Source: Rhizobium sp.
Lineage (GTDB): Bacteria; Pseudomonadota; Alphaproteobacteria; Rhizobiales; Rhizobiaceae
Reading direction: 5' to 3'
DNA: 64,000 bases
Assembly: GCA_019739215.1 (NCBI GenBank)
Contig: JAHHDR010000044.1
Span: 84,035 to 148,034, forward strand
In this document: piece by piece, positions 34,943-44,833 of the stretch
Position numbering within the stretch: position 1 is the first letter of the stretch
Layout: the number at the start of each line of letters is the position of its first letter
Position numbers and translations under genes: made by a program
The notes under the pieces: generated by a model
Database searches by the model: none
Told to the model about the DNA's origin: nothing
The model's input: only the letters and a program-made list of their open reading frames with translations

Positions 34943-35276
34943 GCGGGGCACTGGAAGCCGGTGAAGACTTCGAGCGTGTGGGCCGCGATATAGCGACGAA
35001 AAATGACTGGCGCAAGTCGGAAAAATGATAATTTTCCGTTTATGCGCCGCCGGTTGTCTTGACAGGTGTGGGGGGCTCGCGTACACGCATGAGCGGAAAA
35101 CTGCGGATGACCATGTTCGCGGCATGTTTTGTTGTTTGCCATCGGGCAAGAATCGAAGCATATCTCACCGGCGGGGTTCGCTCCGCTACAGACCAACCGA
35201 CTGAACAAGAAGACCGCCCGTGCCGAGGCCTGTAGCCAGGTTTTGCCGAGGTGGTGAGAACATGAAAGGATAAAAA

Positions 35277-35588
35277 ATGTTCGCAGTCATCAAGACCGGC
35301 GGTAAGCAGTACCAGGTTGCTGCAGACGACGTCATCCAGATCGAAAAGCTGGAAGGCGAAGCCGGTACCAAGATCGAATTCACAGAAGTCCTCGTTGTTG
35401 GCGAGGGTGCCAGCGCCAAGATCGGCGCGCCGTTTGTAAGCGGCGCTGTCGTGACTGCGGAAGTCGTCGGCCAGGGCCGCACGCGGAAGACCATTTCTTT
35501 CGTCAAGCGCCGCCGCCAGAATTCCAAGCGCAAGAAGGGCCACCGCCAGCATTTCACCACCGTCCGCATCCTGACGATCGCGGCTTAA
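35277..35588 (+). CDS. rplU: 50S ribosomal protein L21
   Basis: Starts MFAVIKTGGKQYQVAADDVI and ends with the basic tail (RRRQNSKRKKGHRQHFTTVR). 103 residues, normal for L21. It forms an operon with rpmA (25 bp gap). Confidence 0.98.
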   Translation: MFAVIKTGGKQYQVAADDVIQIEKLEGEAGTKIEFTEVLVVGEGASAKIGAPFVSGAVVTAEVVGQGRTRKTISFVKRRRQNSKRKKGHRQHFTTVRILTIAA

Positions 35589-35613
35589 GGTTTAGAGGAC
35601 AAGGAGTAAGACC

Positions 35614-35886
35614 ATGGCACACAAAAAAGCTGGCGGCTCGTCGCGCAACGGTCGCGATTCCAATTCCAAGCGTCTCGGCGTCAAGAAGTTCGGTGGCGAA
35701 GCCGTGATTTCCGGCAACATCATCATTCGTCAGCGCGGTACGCAGTGGCATCCCGGTGCCAATGTCGGCATGGGCAAGGATCACACCCTCTTTGCACTGA
35801 CCAACGGCGCCGTGAATTACCGCACCAAGGCGAATGGCCGCGTATACGTATCCATCATGCCGAAAACCGCGGAAGCAGCAGAGTAA
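35614..35886 (+). CDS. rpmA: 50S ribosomal protein L27
   Basis: 90-residue L27 with MAHKKAGGSSRNGRDSNSKR at the N-terminus (the A-site-reaching tail, here without a Firmicutes-type cleavage extension) and RQRGTQWHPGANVGMGKDHT. GGACAAGGAG precedes the ATG. A strong terminator lies at 35959. Confidence 0.98.
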   Translation: MAHKKAGGSSRNGRDSNSKRLGVKKFGGEAVISGNIIIRQRGTQWHPGANVGMGKDHTLFALTNGAVNYRTKANGRVYVSIMPKTAEAAE

Positions 35887-35958
35887 GCCGGAGCTCTCTA
35901 AACAGCCGGCGCCTCATTGGCCCGGCTGACACTCAAGGTCGCAAGACCTCCAGGTTTC

Positions 35959-35993
35959 AAAAGGGACGGTGGGGACATCCACCGTCCCTTTTC
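35959..35993 (+). terminator. rho-independent terminator after rpmA
   Basis: AAAAGGGACGGTGG, loop GGACAT, CCACCGTCCCTTTT: a 14-bp perfect stem with A-run and T-run flanks. Confidence 0.85.
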
Positions 35994-36019
35994 GTTTGCG
36001 ATAAACCCAGGAGGTCACA

Positions 36020-36652
36020 ATGCAAACCCAAATGAAGGAAAGCCAAAGCCAAGGCGGCTTCAGAAGTGAGACGCGGCCGCTGCCGCTGGAACTCTCGTCG
36101 CCCATCCTCGTTTCAGAGCGCCTTGTCCTGCGTGCTCCTGAGATGGCCGATACCAACGCAATTGCCCATCTCGCCAACAACATGAATGTCGCGTCCATGG
36201 TGTCGCGCATGCCGCACCCCTACACGACCAAGGACGCCGAAAACTTCGTCGCCCGCGTCGCCTCGGGCGCGATGGGCAAATGCGTCTATGCGATCACCCT
36301 TGGTGAGACGACGCAGTTTATCGGCGCCTGCGGGCTGGAAGCGCATGACACCGGCCGGGGCCTCGAACTCGGCTACTGGATCGGCGAGCCCCATTGGAGC
36401 CGGGGTTTTGCGACGGAAGCCGCGCAGATCCTGATCGATTTCGGCTTCCGCCATTTCGACGTCGACTTCATCGACGCGCGTGTCCGGGTGATGAACATCG
36501 GCTCGCGGCGGGTGATCCAGAAGTGCGGCTTCCAGTTCCAGGGCACCGGCATGGCCGGCTCACTGGCGCTGGGCGGCATGGTGGCGGTCGAATGGTTTCG
36601 GCTCGACCGCAAGACCTGGGGTTCGCTGAGACACTGGGGAGGTGCGAGATGA
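36020..36652 (+). CDS. GNAT family N-acetyltransferase
   Basis: The 210-residue protein belongs to the RimJ/RimL-like GNAT group: LVSERLVLRAPEMADTNAIA near residue 30, LGYWIGEPHWSRGFATEAAQ (acetyl-CoA binding R/Q-x-x-G-x-G/A region) near 115, and INIGSRRVIQKCGFQFQG-like end (VMNIGSRRVIQKCGF). The acceptor is unknown. It overlaps the next GNAT gene by 4 bp. Confidence 0.9.
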   Translation: MQTQMKESQSQGGFRSETRPLPLELSSPILVSERLVLRAPEMADTNAIAHLANNMNVASMVSRMPHPYTTKDAENFVARVASGAMGKCVYAITLGETTQFIGACGLEAHDTGRGLELGYWIGEPHWSRGFATEAAQILIDFGFRHFDVDFIDARVRVMNIGSRRVIQKCGFQFQGTGMAGSLALGGMVAVEWFRLDRKTWGSLRHWGGAR

Positions 36653-37323
36653 CCGCGCTTGTCGAGCACAGGGATGCCTTCGCACTTGCCGCGCTGCCAT
36701 TTGGTGATGCCGGCCGCAACCGGACGCTGCCGCGGCAGCCCCTGATCCGGACCGGCCGGCTGACCCTTCGCAGACCGGAAGCCCGCGATGCCGAGGCGAT
36801 CACCGAGGCATTGGACAATTACAGGGTTGCGAAGATGCTGACCCGGGTCCCGCAGCCCTATCATCTCGATGATGCCGGGGACTGGCTCGCCATGATCGGC
36901 GAACCCGGCCCGGAGGCCTGGATTTTCGCGATCACGCTGGGTGGCGTCCGCGCCATCCTGGCGCCGGAGGTCGAGGCGGCGAATGGCAACGTCTCCGATC
37001 GGCTGGTCGGCGTGGTCTCGATCGAGTGGCGCGGGGCGGGCAGCCGCACCGGCTGGCATCTCGGCTACTGGCTGGCCGAGGAACACTGGGGCCGCGGCAT
37101 CATGACCGATGCCGTCAATGCCGCCGTCGCCCGGTTCTTCTCCGTGATGATGGGCGAGACATTGTTCTCGTCGGTCATGGCGGACAATCCCGGCTCGCTC
37201 AGGATCCAGGGCAAGCTGGGATTTGCGATCACCGGCGTCGAGGATGTCTATTCGCAAAGCCGGTCGGCGGGTGTCCGGCTGATCACCACGGAACTGACCT
37301 TCGGCGGCTACATGCCGATGTAG
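36649..37323 (+). CDS. GNAT family N-acetyltransferase, second copy
   Basis: ATG 36649 overlaps the upstream stop (ATGA). The 224-residue protein has LIRTGRLTLRRPEARDAEAI near 32, HLGYWLAEEHWGRGIMTDAV near 136 and DNPGSLRIQGKLGF. It is a diverged paralogue of the preceding protein; the pair between rpmA and obgE is a common rhizobial arrangement. Substrate unknown. Confidence 0.9.
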   Translation: MTALVEHRDAFALAALPFGDAGRNRTLPRQPLIRTGRLTLRRPEARDAEAITEALDNYRVAKMLTRVPQPYHLDDAGDWLAMIGEPGPEAWIFAITLGGVRAILAPEVEAANGNVSDRLVGVVSIEWRGAGSRTGWHLGYWLAEEHWGRGIMTDAVNAAVARFFSVMMGETLFSSVMADNPGSLRIQGKLGFAITGVEDVYSQSRSAGVRLITTELTFGGYMPM

Positions 37324-37328
37324 AAACA

Positions 37329-37357
37329 GCGGGACCCGGCCGGTCGCCGGGTCCCGC
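37329..37357. terminator. convergent-gene terminator hairpin
   Basis: GCGGGACCCGGC, loop CGGTC, GCCGGGTCCCGC: a 12-bp perfect stem in the 40-bp gap between converging genes. On the minus strand it is followed by TGTTTC. It probably serves both genes. Confidence 0.65.
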
Positions 37358-37363
37358 GCTGCG

Positions 37364-40300
37364 TCAGAACAGGAAGTCGCCGGCATCGAGGTGCTTCAGC
37401 TTGACGCCCTGAAGCAGGATGATGTCGCCGCCGCCGCCATCGATCTCCACGCCGGCCCCGACCACGTAGACATGGTTCTTCATCAGGTCGGCGAAGCCGG
37501 AAATGCTCTTGAAACCGGTGAGATCCAGCACGTCGTGGATTGCACCGCGCGCGTCGAAGTCGCGGATCACGTCGCGGCCGTCTCCGGTTCGGAAGATGAA
37601 AGTGTCGGACCCGCTGCCGCCGATCAGAATATCCCTGCCGCGACCACCGATAATGATGTCGTCGCCACTGGTGCCGCGCAGGGTCTGCCGGCCCGCCCCG
37701 CCGGCGAAGCGGTTCGCCACCTCGCTGACATCGAAGAAAATCGTGCCGGGTTCTTCGGCGCGGTCACCGTCCTCGTCGATCAGGAGGAAGCTGAAGGAGG
37801 CATAGCTGTCGCCCGTGCCCTCGCCCTTGGGTTGCCATGTCAACCGCGAAAGGTCGCCGATGTCGATCTCGGTACCGGCAGTCACGGGCGTGCCGTCGAG
37901 GCGCAGCTTGCCGATGCCGGGCAGATCCTGGATCAGGATCGCGCCAAGGCCATCCGGGTTGGATATGCCGAAATCCGCAAGCTGGAATGTGTGGACCCCG
38001 CCCTGGTCGAGGCGCACAGTCCCGCCCGTCGTTTCGGGCCCGCCATAGCCTTCTGCGATCGTGAGAGTGAAGCCGACAGAGGCGGTGGCGCCACTCTGAT
38101 CGGTCGCCACGATCTGGATGGCGAGCTCGCCTGAGTCGTCATGGCGTGGTGTGCCCGAGAACTGGTGCGTCGCCGCGTCGAATGCCAGCCAGGCCGGCAG
38201 TGTCCCGCCATCCGCGAGCCGCGCCGAATAGGTCAACTGGTCGCCCGCATCGGCGTCGACGAACATGTCGGCAGCCAACTGCAAGGCGTAGGCTGCCCCC
38301 TCGCGCGCCGTCTGACCGGCAACGGACTTGACGGCCGACGGCGCGGTGTTCGCAACAGTGTTCACAGCGACGGTCAGCGTGAAGTCATGAATTGCCTGCC
38401 CGCCATTGCCGTCATCCGCGGTCAGCCGGAGCGAGAGCACGCCGACATTTTCGGCGGCGGGAGTGCCGGACAGTGACAGGGCGGCTGCGTCGAAGCTCAG
38501 CCAGTCCGGCAGCGGGCTGCCATCGGCCAGCAGTGCGGTGTAGGTCAGCGTGTCCCCGATATCGATATCGACGAAGGTGTTGGCAGGTACTGCGAAGCTG
38601 AACGCGACACCGGTATTGGCGGTCTGACCGCCAATCGGATTGGTCAGTTCCGGATCATCGTTGATATTGGCGACCGTGATGTCAAACGTATCGGTCGCGG
38701 TGCCGCCATTGCCGTCATTGGCAATGACGTCGATCGAGAGGACGCCGACGCCATCGTTGCCAGGTGTGCCGGATAATGTGCGCGTCGCGGCATCGAAGCT
38801 CAGCCATGCCGGAAGCGCCCCGCCGCCTGCCAGTTGGGCGGAATAGGTCAGGGTGTCACCGGCATCGATGTCGCCGAACACATTGGCTGCGAACTGGAAA
38901 CTGAAGGCCGCATCCTCGGTGGCGGACTGGTTGGCGATCGCATTGGCCACACCAGGCGCGTCATTGGCATTGGCAACGACGATGTCGAACGTGTCGGTGA
39001 CGGTGCCGCCATTGCCGTCATCGGCGATGACATCGACTGCGACGGTGCCGACATTGCCATTGGCCGGCGTACCGGAGAATGTGCGTGTGACGGCATCAAA
39101 GCTCAGCCATCCTGGAAGCGCCCCGCCGCCCGCCAGTTGTGCGGAGTAGGTCAGGGTGTCACCGACATCGATATCGCGGAACGTGTTGGCCGCGAACTGG
39201 AAACTGAACGCCGCGTCCTTGGTGGCGGACTGGTCGGCAATGGCGTTTGCGACAGTTGGCGCGTCGTTTGTGTTGGCGACCACGATGTCGAACGTATCGG
39301 TGACCGTCCCGCCATTGCCGTCATCGGCGATGACATCGATGGAAACGGTGCCGACGTCATCGTTGTCCGGCGTGCCGGAGAACGTGCGCGTCGTGGCGTC
39401 GAAGCTCAGCCATCCTGGAAGCGCCGCGCCGCCCGCCAGTTGGGCGGAGTAGGTCAGGGTGTTCCCGACATCAATGTCGCTGAACGTGTTGGCCGCGAAC
39501 TGGAAAACTGAACGCCGCTTCCTCGGTGGCATTCTGGTTGGCGATCGGATTGGCCAGGGTAGGTGCGTCGTTGGTGTTGGCGACCACGATGTTGATCGTA
39601 TCGGTGACAGTGCCGCCATTGCCGTCATCGGCGATGACATCGATGGAAACGGTGCCGACATTGCCATTTATCGGTGTGCCGGAGAATGTGCGTGTGACGG
39701 CATCAAAGCTCAGCCATCCTGGAAGCGCCCCGCCGCCCGCCAGTTGTGCGGAGTAGGTCAGGGTGTTACCGACATCAATGTCGCTGAACACGTTGGCCGC
39801 GAACTGGAAACTGAACGCCGCGTCCTCGGTGGCATTCTGGTTGGGGATCGGATTGGCCACACCAGGCGCGTCGTTGGTGTTGGCGACCACGATGTTGAAC
39901 GTATCGGTGACGGTGCCGCCATTGCCGTCATCGGCGATGACATCGATGGAAACGGTGCCGACGTCATCGTTGTCCGGCGTGCCGGAAAATGTGCGCGTCG
40001 CGGCATCGAAGCTCAGCCATGCCGGAAGCGCCCCGCCGCCTGCCAGTTGGGCGGAATAGGTCAGGGTGTCGTAGTCGATGTCGCTGAACGCATTGGCCGC
40101 GAACTGGAAACTGAACGCCGCATCCTCGGTGGCATTCTGGTTGGGGATCGGATTGGCCACACCAGGCGCGTCGTTGGTGTTGGCGACCACGATGTCGAAC
40201 GTCTCGGTGACGGTGCCGCCATTGCCGTCATCGGCGATGACATCGATAGAGACGGTGCCGACATTGTCGTTTATCGGCGTGCCGGCGAATGTGCGGGTTG

Positions 40301-41405
40301 CGGCATCGAAGCTCAGCCATGATGGAAGTGCCCCGCCGCCCGCCAGTTGGGCGGAATAGGTCAGGGTGTCCGCGACGTCGATGTCGTAGAACGTGCTGGC
40401 CGCGAACTGGAAATTGAACGCCGCATCTTCGGTGGCATTCTGATTGGCGATCGGATTGACCACACCAGGCGCGTCGTTCATGTTGGCGACTACGATCTCG
40501 AATGTGTCGGAGGCCGTTTTGCCATTGCCGTCGTCTGCCAGCACTACAACGGAGAGGGTGCCGACATCGCCATTGGCCGGCGTGCCGGAAAATGTGCGGG
40601 TTGCGGCATCGAAGCTCAGCCATGCCGGCAATGGGTCGCCGCCGTGCAGTTGCGCCGAATAGAGCAACGGCATGACGGATGCGTCGACATTGGCAAAGGT
40701 ACCGGATCCGAACTGGTAGGTGAAGGACGCACCTTCCGTTGCCGATTGGTTGGGGATCGCGTTGGCGACCACAAGCGCGTCGCTGGTGTCGGCAATCACG
40801 ATACTGAATGTGTCGGTGACAGTTCCGCCTTGGCCATCGTCCGCGATGACATCAATGGAGACGCTGCCTGCGTCACCTGAGGCAGGCATGCCGGAGAATG
40901 TGCCGGTTGCTACATCGAAGGACAGCCAGGCTGGCAGCGCGCCGCCGCCGGCAGGCTGCGCCGAATAGCTCAACGCCGCGCCGGGATCAGCGTCGGTGAA
41001 CGTATTCGCCGGGACGCCGAAGCTGAACACGTAGCCTACATGCGCTGACTGAACGCCAATCGGATTGGTCAGCACCGGATCGTCATTGGTATTGGCAATG
41101 ATAATGTCGAAGCTATCCCTGGCAGTGCCGCCAGCGCCATCGTCAGCCCTCACGTCGATCGACAAGATGCCGACGTCATCATTGCGCGGCGTGCCGGAGA
41201 ATGTGCGTGTCACGCCGTCGAAGCTCAACCATGAAGGCAGCGCGCCGCCGTCGCCAGCCGACCACACGGCATAGGTCAGAGTCGTTCCAACATCGGCATC
41301 CGTGAAGGTACCGGCCGGGAACTGGAAGATGAACGGCGTATCCTGGGTCGCATTCTGGTCCGCAATGGGGCTGCTCGTGACCGGATTCTGGTTGAATGCG
41401 CTCAT
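37364..41405 (-). pseudogene. giant Ig-repeat (He_PIG) RTX exoprotein, one frameshift
   Basis: Two frames (39471-41405 and 37364-39667) join at an AAAA tract (39504-39507) where sister repeats have AAA. The joined ~1345-residue protein has 11 tandem ~100-residue Ig/cadherin-like repeats of putative-Ig type (ATEDAAFSFQFAAN, LPAWLSFDAATRTFSGTP, SIDVIADDGNGGTVTDTF), a unique domain, RTX nonapeptides (GTSGDDIIIGGRGRDILIGG) and a tail ending DGGGGDIILLQGV, DAGDFLF. There is no Sec signal, so it is a likely type I secreted adhesin or surface protein. Frame loss may be a base error, a real mutation or phase variation. Confidence 0.8.
38890..40650. repeat. tandem ~300-bp DNA repeats within the exoprotein gene
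   Basis: Repeat units 4 to 9 of the Ig array are nearly identical at DNA level; for example GCGATGACATCGATGG recurs close to 39330, 39638, 39942 and GATGACATCGATAG near 40240, at ~300-bp steps. Such homology allows recombination that changes repeat number, and it is a likely site of assembly collapse. Confidence 0.85.
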
Positions 41406-41646
41406 CGAGACACTGCCGCACGTGTCGAATTCGTGGTCGAACGGTCGTATTGGAACCGGGTCACGCTAGTATTGAGCAGTTGCGGGCCGCTGCTGACAAT
41501 ATTCATCATAGAAATCCCAAACTTCAAAAATCATGTCGGGAAGCTTGAAACGTGGCGGTTTAGATATCGTATACAAGGAGGCAGTTTATATTTGCCTGGC
41601 ACTGGACGGTTGTTCGCGGCAATTCGATGTCCCGCATTTCGCGATT

Positions 41647-42507
41647 CTAGGCCAGTTCCACCCACACCGGCTTGTGATCCGATGCGATGCAATCGGCATC
41701 CACCCAGCCATCTTTCAGCCGCGAGACCAGAGTTCCGCTGACGAAGCAGTAATCGAGATACTGCCTGACATCAGGTTGCCCCGGCTCCTCCCAGGTGTAA
41801 TCGTCCTGCGCACGCTTGCCGAACGCGTCGAGCGCATCGATGGGGAAGGCGGTGCTGGCGGTGCGGCCGTAATAGAGGTCCCTGGGGCCGACCATGGCGA
41901 GATATTCGGGCTGTTCCGGCATCATGTTGAAATCGCCCATCACGACGAAGTCATCGGTGTGCGGCAGTTCGGGAAAGCCGAATTCGCCGCCGCCGGTCAC
42001 CGCGCCGCCATCCTGGGCATAGTTGGAAAGACAGTCCTTGAGAAAGCCGATCTGGGCGATCCGTTCGGCCGGGCTGCGATGGTCGAGATGGACGGAATAG
42101 GCGCGGATCGCGCCGCCCGGCGCGTCTATCAGGCATTCGAGCGCCGAGCGCTGGATGTTGAGCCGGTCATAGGTGCGGCTGCGCGGCAGCAGGATGTTGC
42201 GCGTGGCCAGGATCGGATGGCGCGACAGGATCATGTTGCCGAATTCGGTGAAACGCATCCGCATGCGGCCATCAACGACGGACGAGCCTCCGTCGGTCGT
42301 CGCGCTGGCGCCGAATGCGTGGTAGAATTTCGGCATGAGACCGCTGAAAATATCCGGCAGGTCGGCCAGACTATTTCTGGGGAGATTGCGCGTCACCTCC
42401 TGCAGGGCGATCACATCGGCGCCTTCGACAGCGGCGACGATGCGGTTTGGATCGAAATTGCCGTCCAGCCCAAAGCCATATTGGACGTTAAAGCTCACGA
42501 ATTTCAT
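41647..42507 (-). CDS. endonuclease/exonuclease/phosphatase (EEP) family protein
   Basis: ATG 42507 gives 286 residues with the EEP set: MKFVSFNVQYG (Asn), VIALQEVTRN (Glu), YSVHLDHRS, VVMGDFNMMP (D-x-N) and SDHKPVWVEL (catalytic D-H). The fold hydrolyses phosphodiester or phosphomonoester bonds with Mg2+; DNA, phospholipid and sugar phosphates are possible substrates. No signal peptide, so it is cytoplasmic. It diverges from obgE. Confidence 0.88.
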   Translation of the reverse strand: MKFVSFNVQYGFGLDGNFDPNRIVAAVEGADVIALQEVTRNLPRNSLADLPDIFSGLMPKFYHAFGASATTDGGSSVVDGRMRMRFTEFGNMILSRHPILATRNILLPRSRTYDRLNIQRSALECLIDAPGGAIRAYSVHLDHRSPAERIAQIGFLKDCLSNYAQDGGAVTGGGEFGFPELPHTDDFVVMGDFNMMPEQPEYLAMVGPRDLYYGRTASTAFPIDALDAFGKRAQDDYTWEEPGQPDVRQYLDYCFVSGTLVSRLKDGWVDADCIASDHKPVWVELA

Positions 42508-42582
42508 GTTATTCTTTGACCTTTCAAGGCTGCCGCTATATCGAACACGCAACCGAAAAGATGGCAAGGCCCGTAGTATCCG

Positions 42583-43689
42583 ATGAAGTTCCTCGACCAG
42601 ACAAAAGTCTATATCAAGTCCGGCGACGGGGGCGCAGGCTCGGTCTCGTTCCGTCGCGAGAAGTTCATCGAGTTCGGCGGGCCGGACGGCGGTGACGGCG
42701 GCCGTGGCGGCGACGTCTGGGTGGAGGCCGTCAACGGTCTCAACACGCTGATCGACTATCGCTACCAGCAGCATTTCAAGGCCGAGACCGGCGTCCACGG
42801 GATGGGCCGGAATCGTCACGGCGCCAAGGGCAAGAGCGTGACGCTCAAGGTGCCGGCCGGAACCCAGATCTTCGAGGAAGACGGCGAGACGCTGATCTGC
42901 GACATGACCGAGGTCGGCCAGAAATACCGCATTGCCAAGGGCGGCAATGGCGGTTTCGGCAATGCCTATTTCCGCAGTTCGACCAACCAGGCGCCGGACT
43001 GGGCCAATCCCGGCCAGGTGGGCGAGGAAAAGACCGTCTGGCTGCGGCTCAAGCTCATCGCCGATGCGGGCCTGGTCGGACTGCCCAATGCCGGCAAGTC
43101 GACCTTTCTTGCGACCTGCACCCGCGCCCGGCCGAAGATCGCGAACTACCCCTTCACCACGCTCCATCCCAACCTGGGCGTGGCGACCGTGGACGGCAAG
43201 GAATATGTGCTGGCCGACATCCCCGGCCTGATCGAGGGCGCCCATGAAGGTGTCGGCCTCGGCGATCGCTTCCTCGGCCATGTCGAGCGTACCCGCGTTC
43301 TGCTCCATCTCATTTCCGCCCAGGAAGAGAATGCCGGCCAGGCCTACAAGACCGTCCGCGCCGAGCTCGACGCCTATGGCGCCGGCCTCGAGGACAAGAC
43401 GGAAATTGTCGCGCTCAGCCAGATCGATACCATCGATGCCGATGAACTGAAGAAGAAGAAGGCGGCGCTGAAGCGCGCGTGCGGCCAGGCCCCCTTCGCG
43501 ATCTCAGCGGTGACGGGCAAGGGCATGCAGGAGGTGCTGCGGGCGCTTGCCGAGGTCATCGAGACCAGCAAGGCGGAGCATCCAGAACTGCCTTCCGCGG
43601 AAAGTGGCGTCAATTTCAACCGCAAGGAAAAGATGGCGCCGATGAACGACGGCGACGAGGATGGCTGGGACGAGGACGACGATGACTGA
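42583..43689 (+). CDS. obgE: GTPase ObgE
   Basis: 368 residues with the glycine-rich Obg fold (SGDGGAGSVSFRREKF, GGDGGRGGDVW), the G1 motif GLPNAGKST near residue 167, DIPGLIEGAHEGVGLG (G3) and a short acidic tail (GDEDGWDEDDDD). It is a conserved ribosome-associated GTPase. Its end overlaps proB by 8 bp. Confidence 0.97.
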   Translation: MKFLDQTKVYIKSGDGGAGSVSFRREKFIEFGGPDGGDGGRGGDVWVEAVNGLNTLIDYRYQQHFKAETGVHGMGRNRHGAKGKSVTLKVPAGTQIFEEDGETLICDMTEVGQKYRIAKGGNGGFGNAYFRSSTNQAPDWANPGQVGEEKTVWLRLKLIADAGLVGLPNAGKSTFLATCTRARPKIANYPFTTLHPNLGVATVDGKEYVLADIPGLIEGAHEGVGLGDRFLGHVERTRVLLHLISAQEENAGQAYKTVRAELDAYGAGLEDKTEIVALSQIDTIDADELKKKKAALKRACGQAPFAISAVTGKGMQEVLRALAEVIETSKAEHPELPSAESGVNFNRKEKMAPMNDGDEDGWDEDDDD

Positions 43690-44833
43690 GCGCACGTCGC
43701 TTTCGGCCTGCCGGCGTATCGTCATCAAGATCGGTTCGGCGCTGCTGGTGGATCGCGCGTCCGGATTGCGCAAGGCATGGCTCGAGGCGATGTGTGCCGA
43801 TATCGCCGGCCTTGCGGCTCGGGGCGTGGAGGTTCTGGTCGTCTCGTCCGGTGCGATCGCCATGGGCCGCGCCGTGCTCGGTATTGGGGCCGGCGCGCTC
43901 AAGCTCGAAGAGAGCCAGGCGGCCGCGGCTGTTGGGCAGATCGCGCTCGCGCGTGCCTGGTCCGAGGGCCTGTCCCGCCACGACATCGTGGCCGGCCAGA
44001 TCCTGCTGACGCTGGGCGACACCGAGGAGCGCCGCCGCTACCTCAATGCCCGGGCCACGATCGGCCAGCTCCTGAAGATGAAGGCCGTGCCCGTCATCAA
44101 CGAGAACGACACGGTGGCGACCACCGAAATCCGCTACGGCGACAATGACCGTCTGGCGGCACGGGTCGCCACCATGGTGGGTGCCGACATGCTGGTGCTG
44201 CTTTCCGACATAGACGGGCTGTTCACCGCGCCACCGCATCTCGATCCCAAGGCCGAGTTCCTGCCCTTCATCCCGGCGATCACGCCAGAGATCGAGGCGA
44301 TGGCCGGGGGCGCGGCGTCAGAGTTGTCGCGCGGCGGCATGCGCACCAAGATCGATGCCGGCAAGATCGCGACGGCGGCGGGCTGCGCCATGATCATCGC
44401 GTCGGGCAAGGTCGACCATCCGCTTCGCGCCATCATGGACGGCGCGCGCCACAGCCGCTTCGCCCCGTCCCCGGAGCCGGTGAAGGGCTGGAAGACGTGG
44501 ATTGCCGGCAAGCTGCTGCCCGCCGGGCGGTTGGTCATCGACGAAGGTGCCGAACGTGCCTTGCTGACCGGCAAGAGCCTCCTGCCCGCCGGAGTGCAGA
44601 GCATCGAGGGCGAGTTTTCCCGGGGCGACACGGTGGCGGTGATTTCCCATGACGGTCGCGAGATCGCCCGTGGCCTTTCGGGCTACGACGCGCAGGAAGC
44701 ACGGCTCATTACAGGCAAGAAATCCGCTGACATAGAGGGTATTCTCGGCTATGCCGGGCGTGCCGCCATGGTCCACCGCGACGATATGGTGATGACGGCC
44801 GGGGGCAGGAGCAGGGAAAAGGCCAATGCTTGA
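43682..44833 (+). CDS. proB: glutamate 5-kinase
   Basis: ATG 43682 gives 383 residues. The amino acid kinase domain has IVIKIGSALLVD, VVSSGAIAMG, PVINENDTVAT and GGMRTKIDAGKIA; a PUA domain follows from ~residue 290. ProB phosphorylates glutamate, the first step of proline synthesis. It overlaps obgE and proA by 8 bp each, so the three are co-translated. Confidence 0.97.
   Translation: MTERTSLSACRRIVIKIGSALLVDRASGLRKAWLEAMCADIAGLAARGVEVLVVSSGAIAMGRAVLGIGAGALKLEESQAAAAVGQIALARAWSEGLSRHDIVAGQILLTLGDTEERRRYLNARATIGQLLKMKAVPVINENDTVATTEIRYGDNDRLAARVATMVGADMLVLLSDIDGLFTAPPHLDPKAEFLPFIPAITPEIEAMAGGAASELSRGGMRTKIDAGKIATAAGCAMIIASGKVDHPLRAIMDGARHSRFAPSPEPVKGWKTWIAGKLLPAGRLVIDEGAERALLTGKSLLPAGVQSIEGEFSRGDTVAVISHDGREIARGLSGYDAQEARLITGKKSADIEGILGYAGRAAMVHRDDMVMTAGGRSREKANA

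Noticed and set aside
34780..35028. 82-codon plus-strand frame containing VGFEPTVPLQARRISS
   Set aside because: It is the well-known false protein read across the antisense of a tRNA-Ser gene.
38890..40650. Possible CRISPR array because of regular repeats
   Set aside because: Units are ~300 bp, in frame and encode Ig-like domains; there are no short direct repeats with unique spacers.
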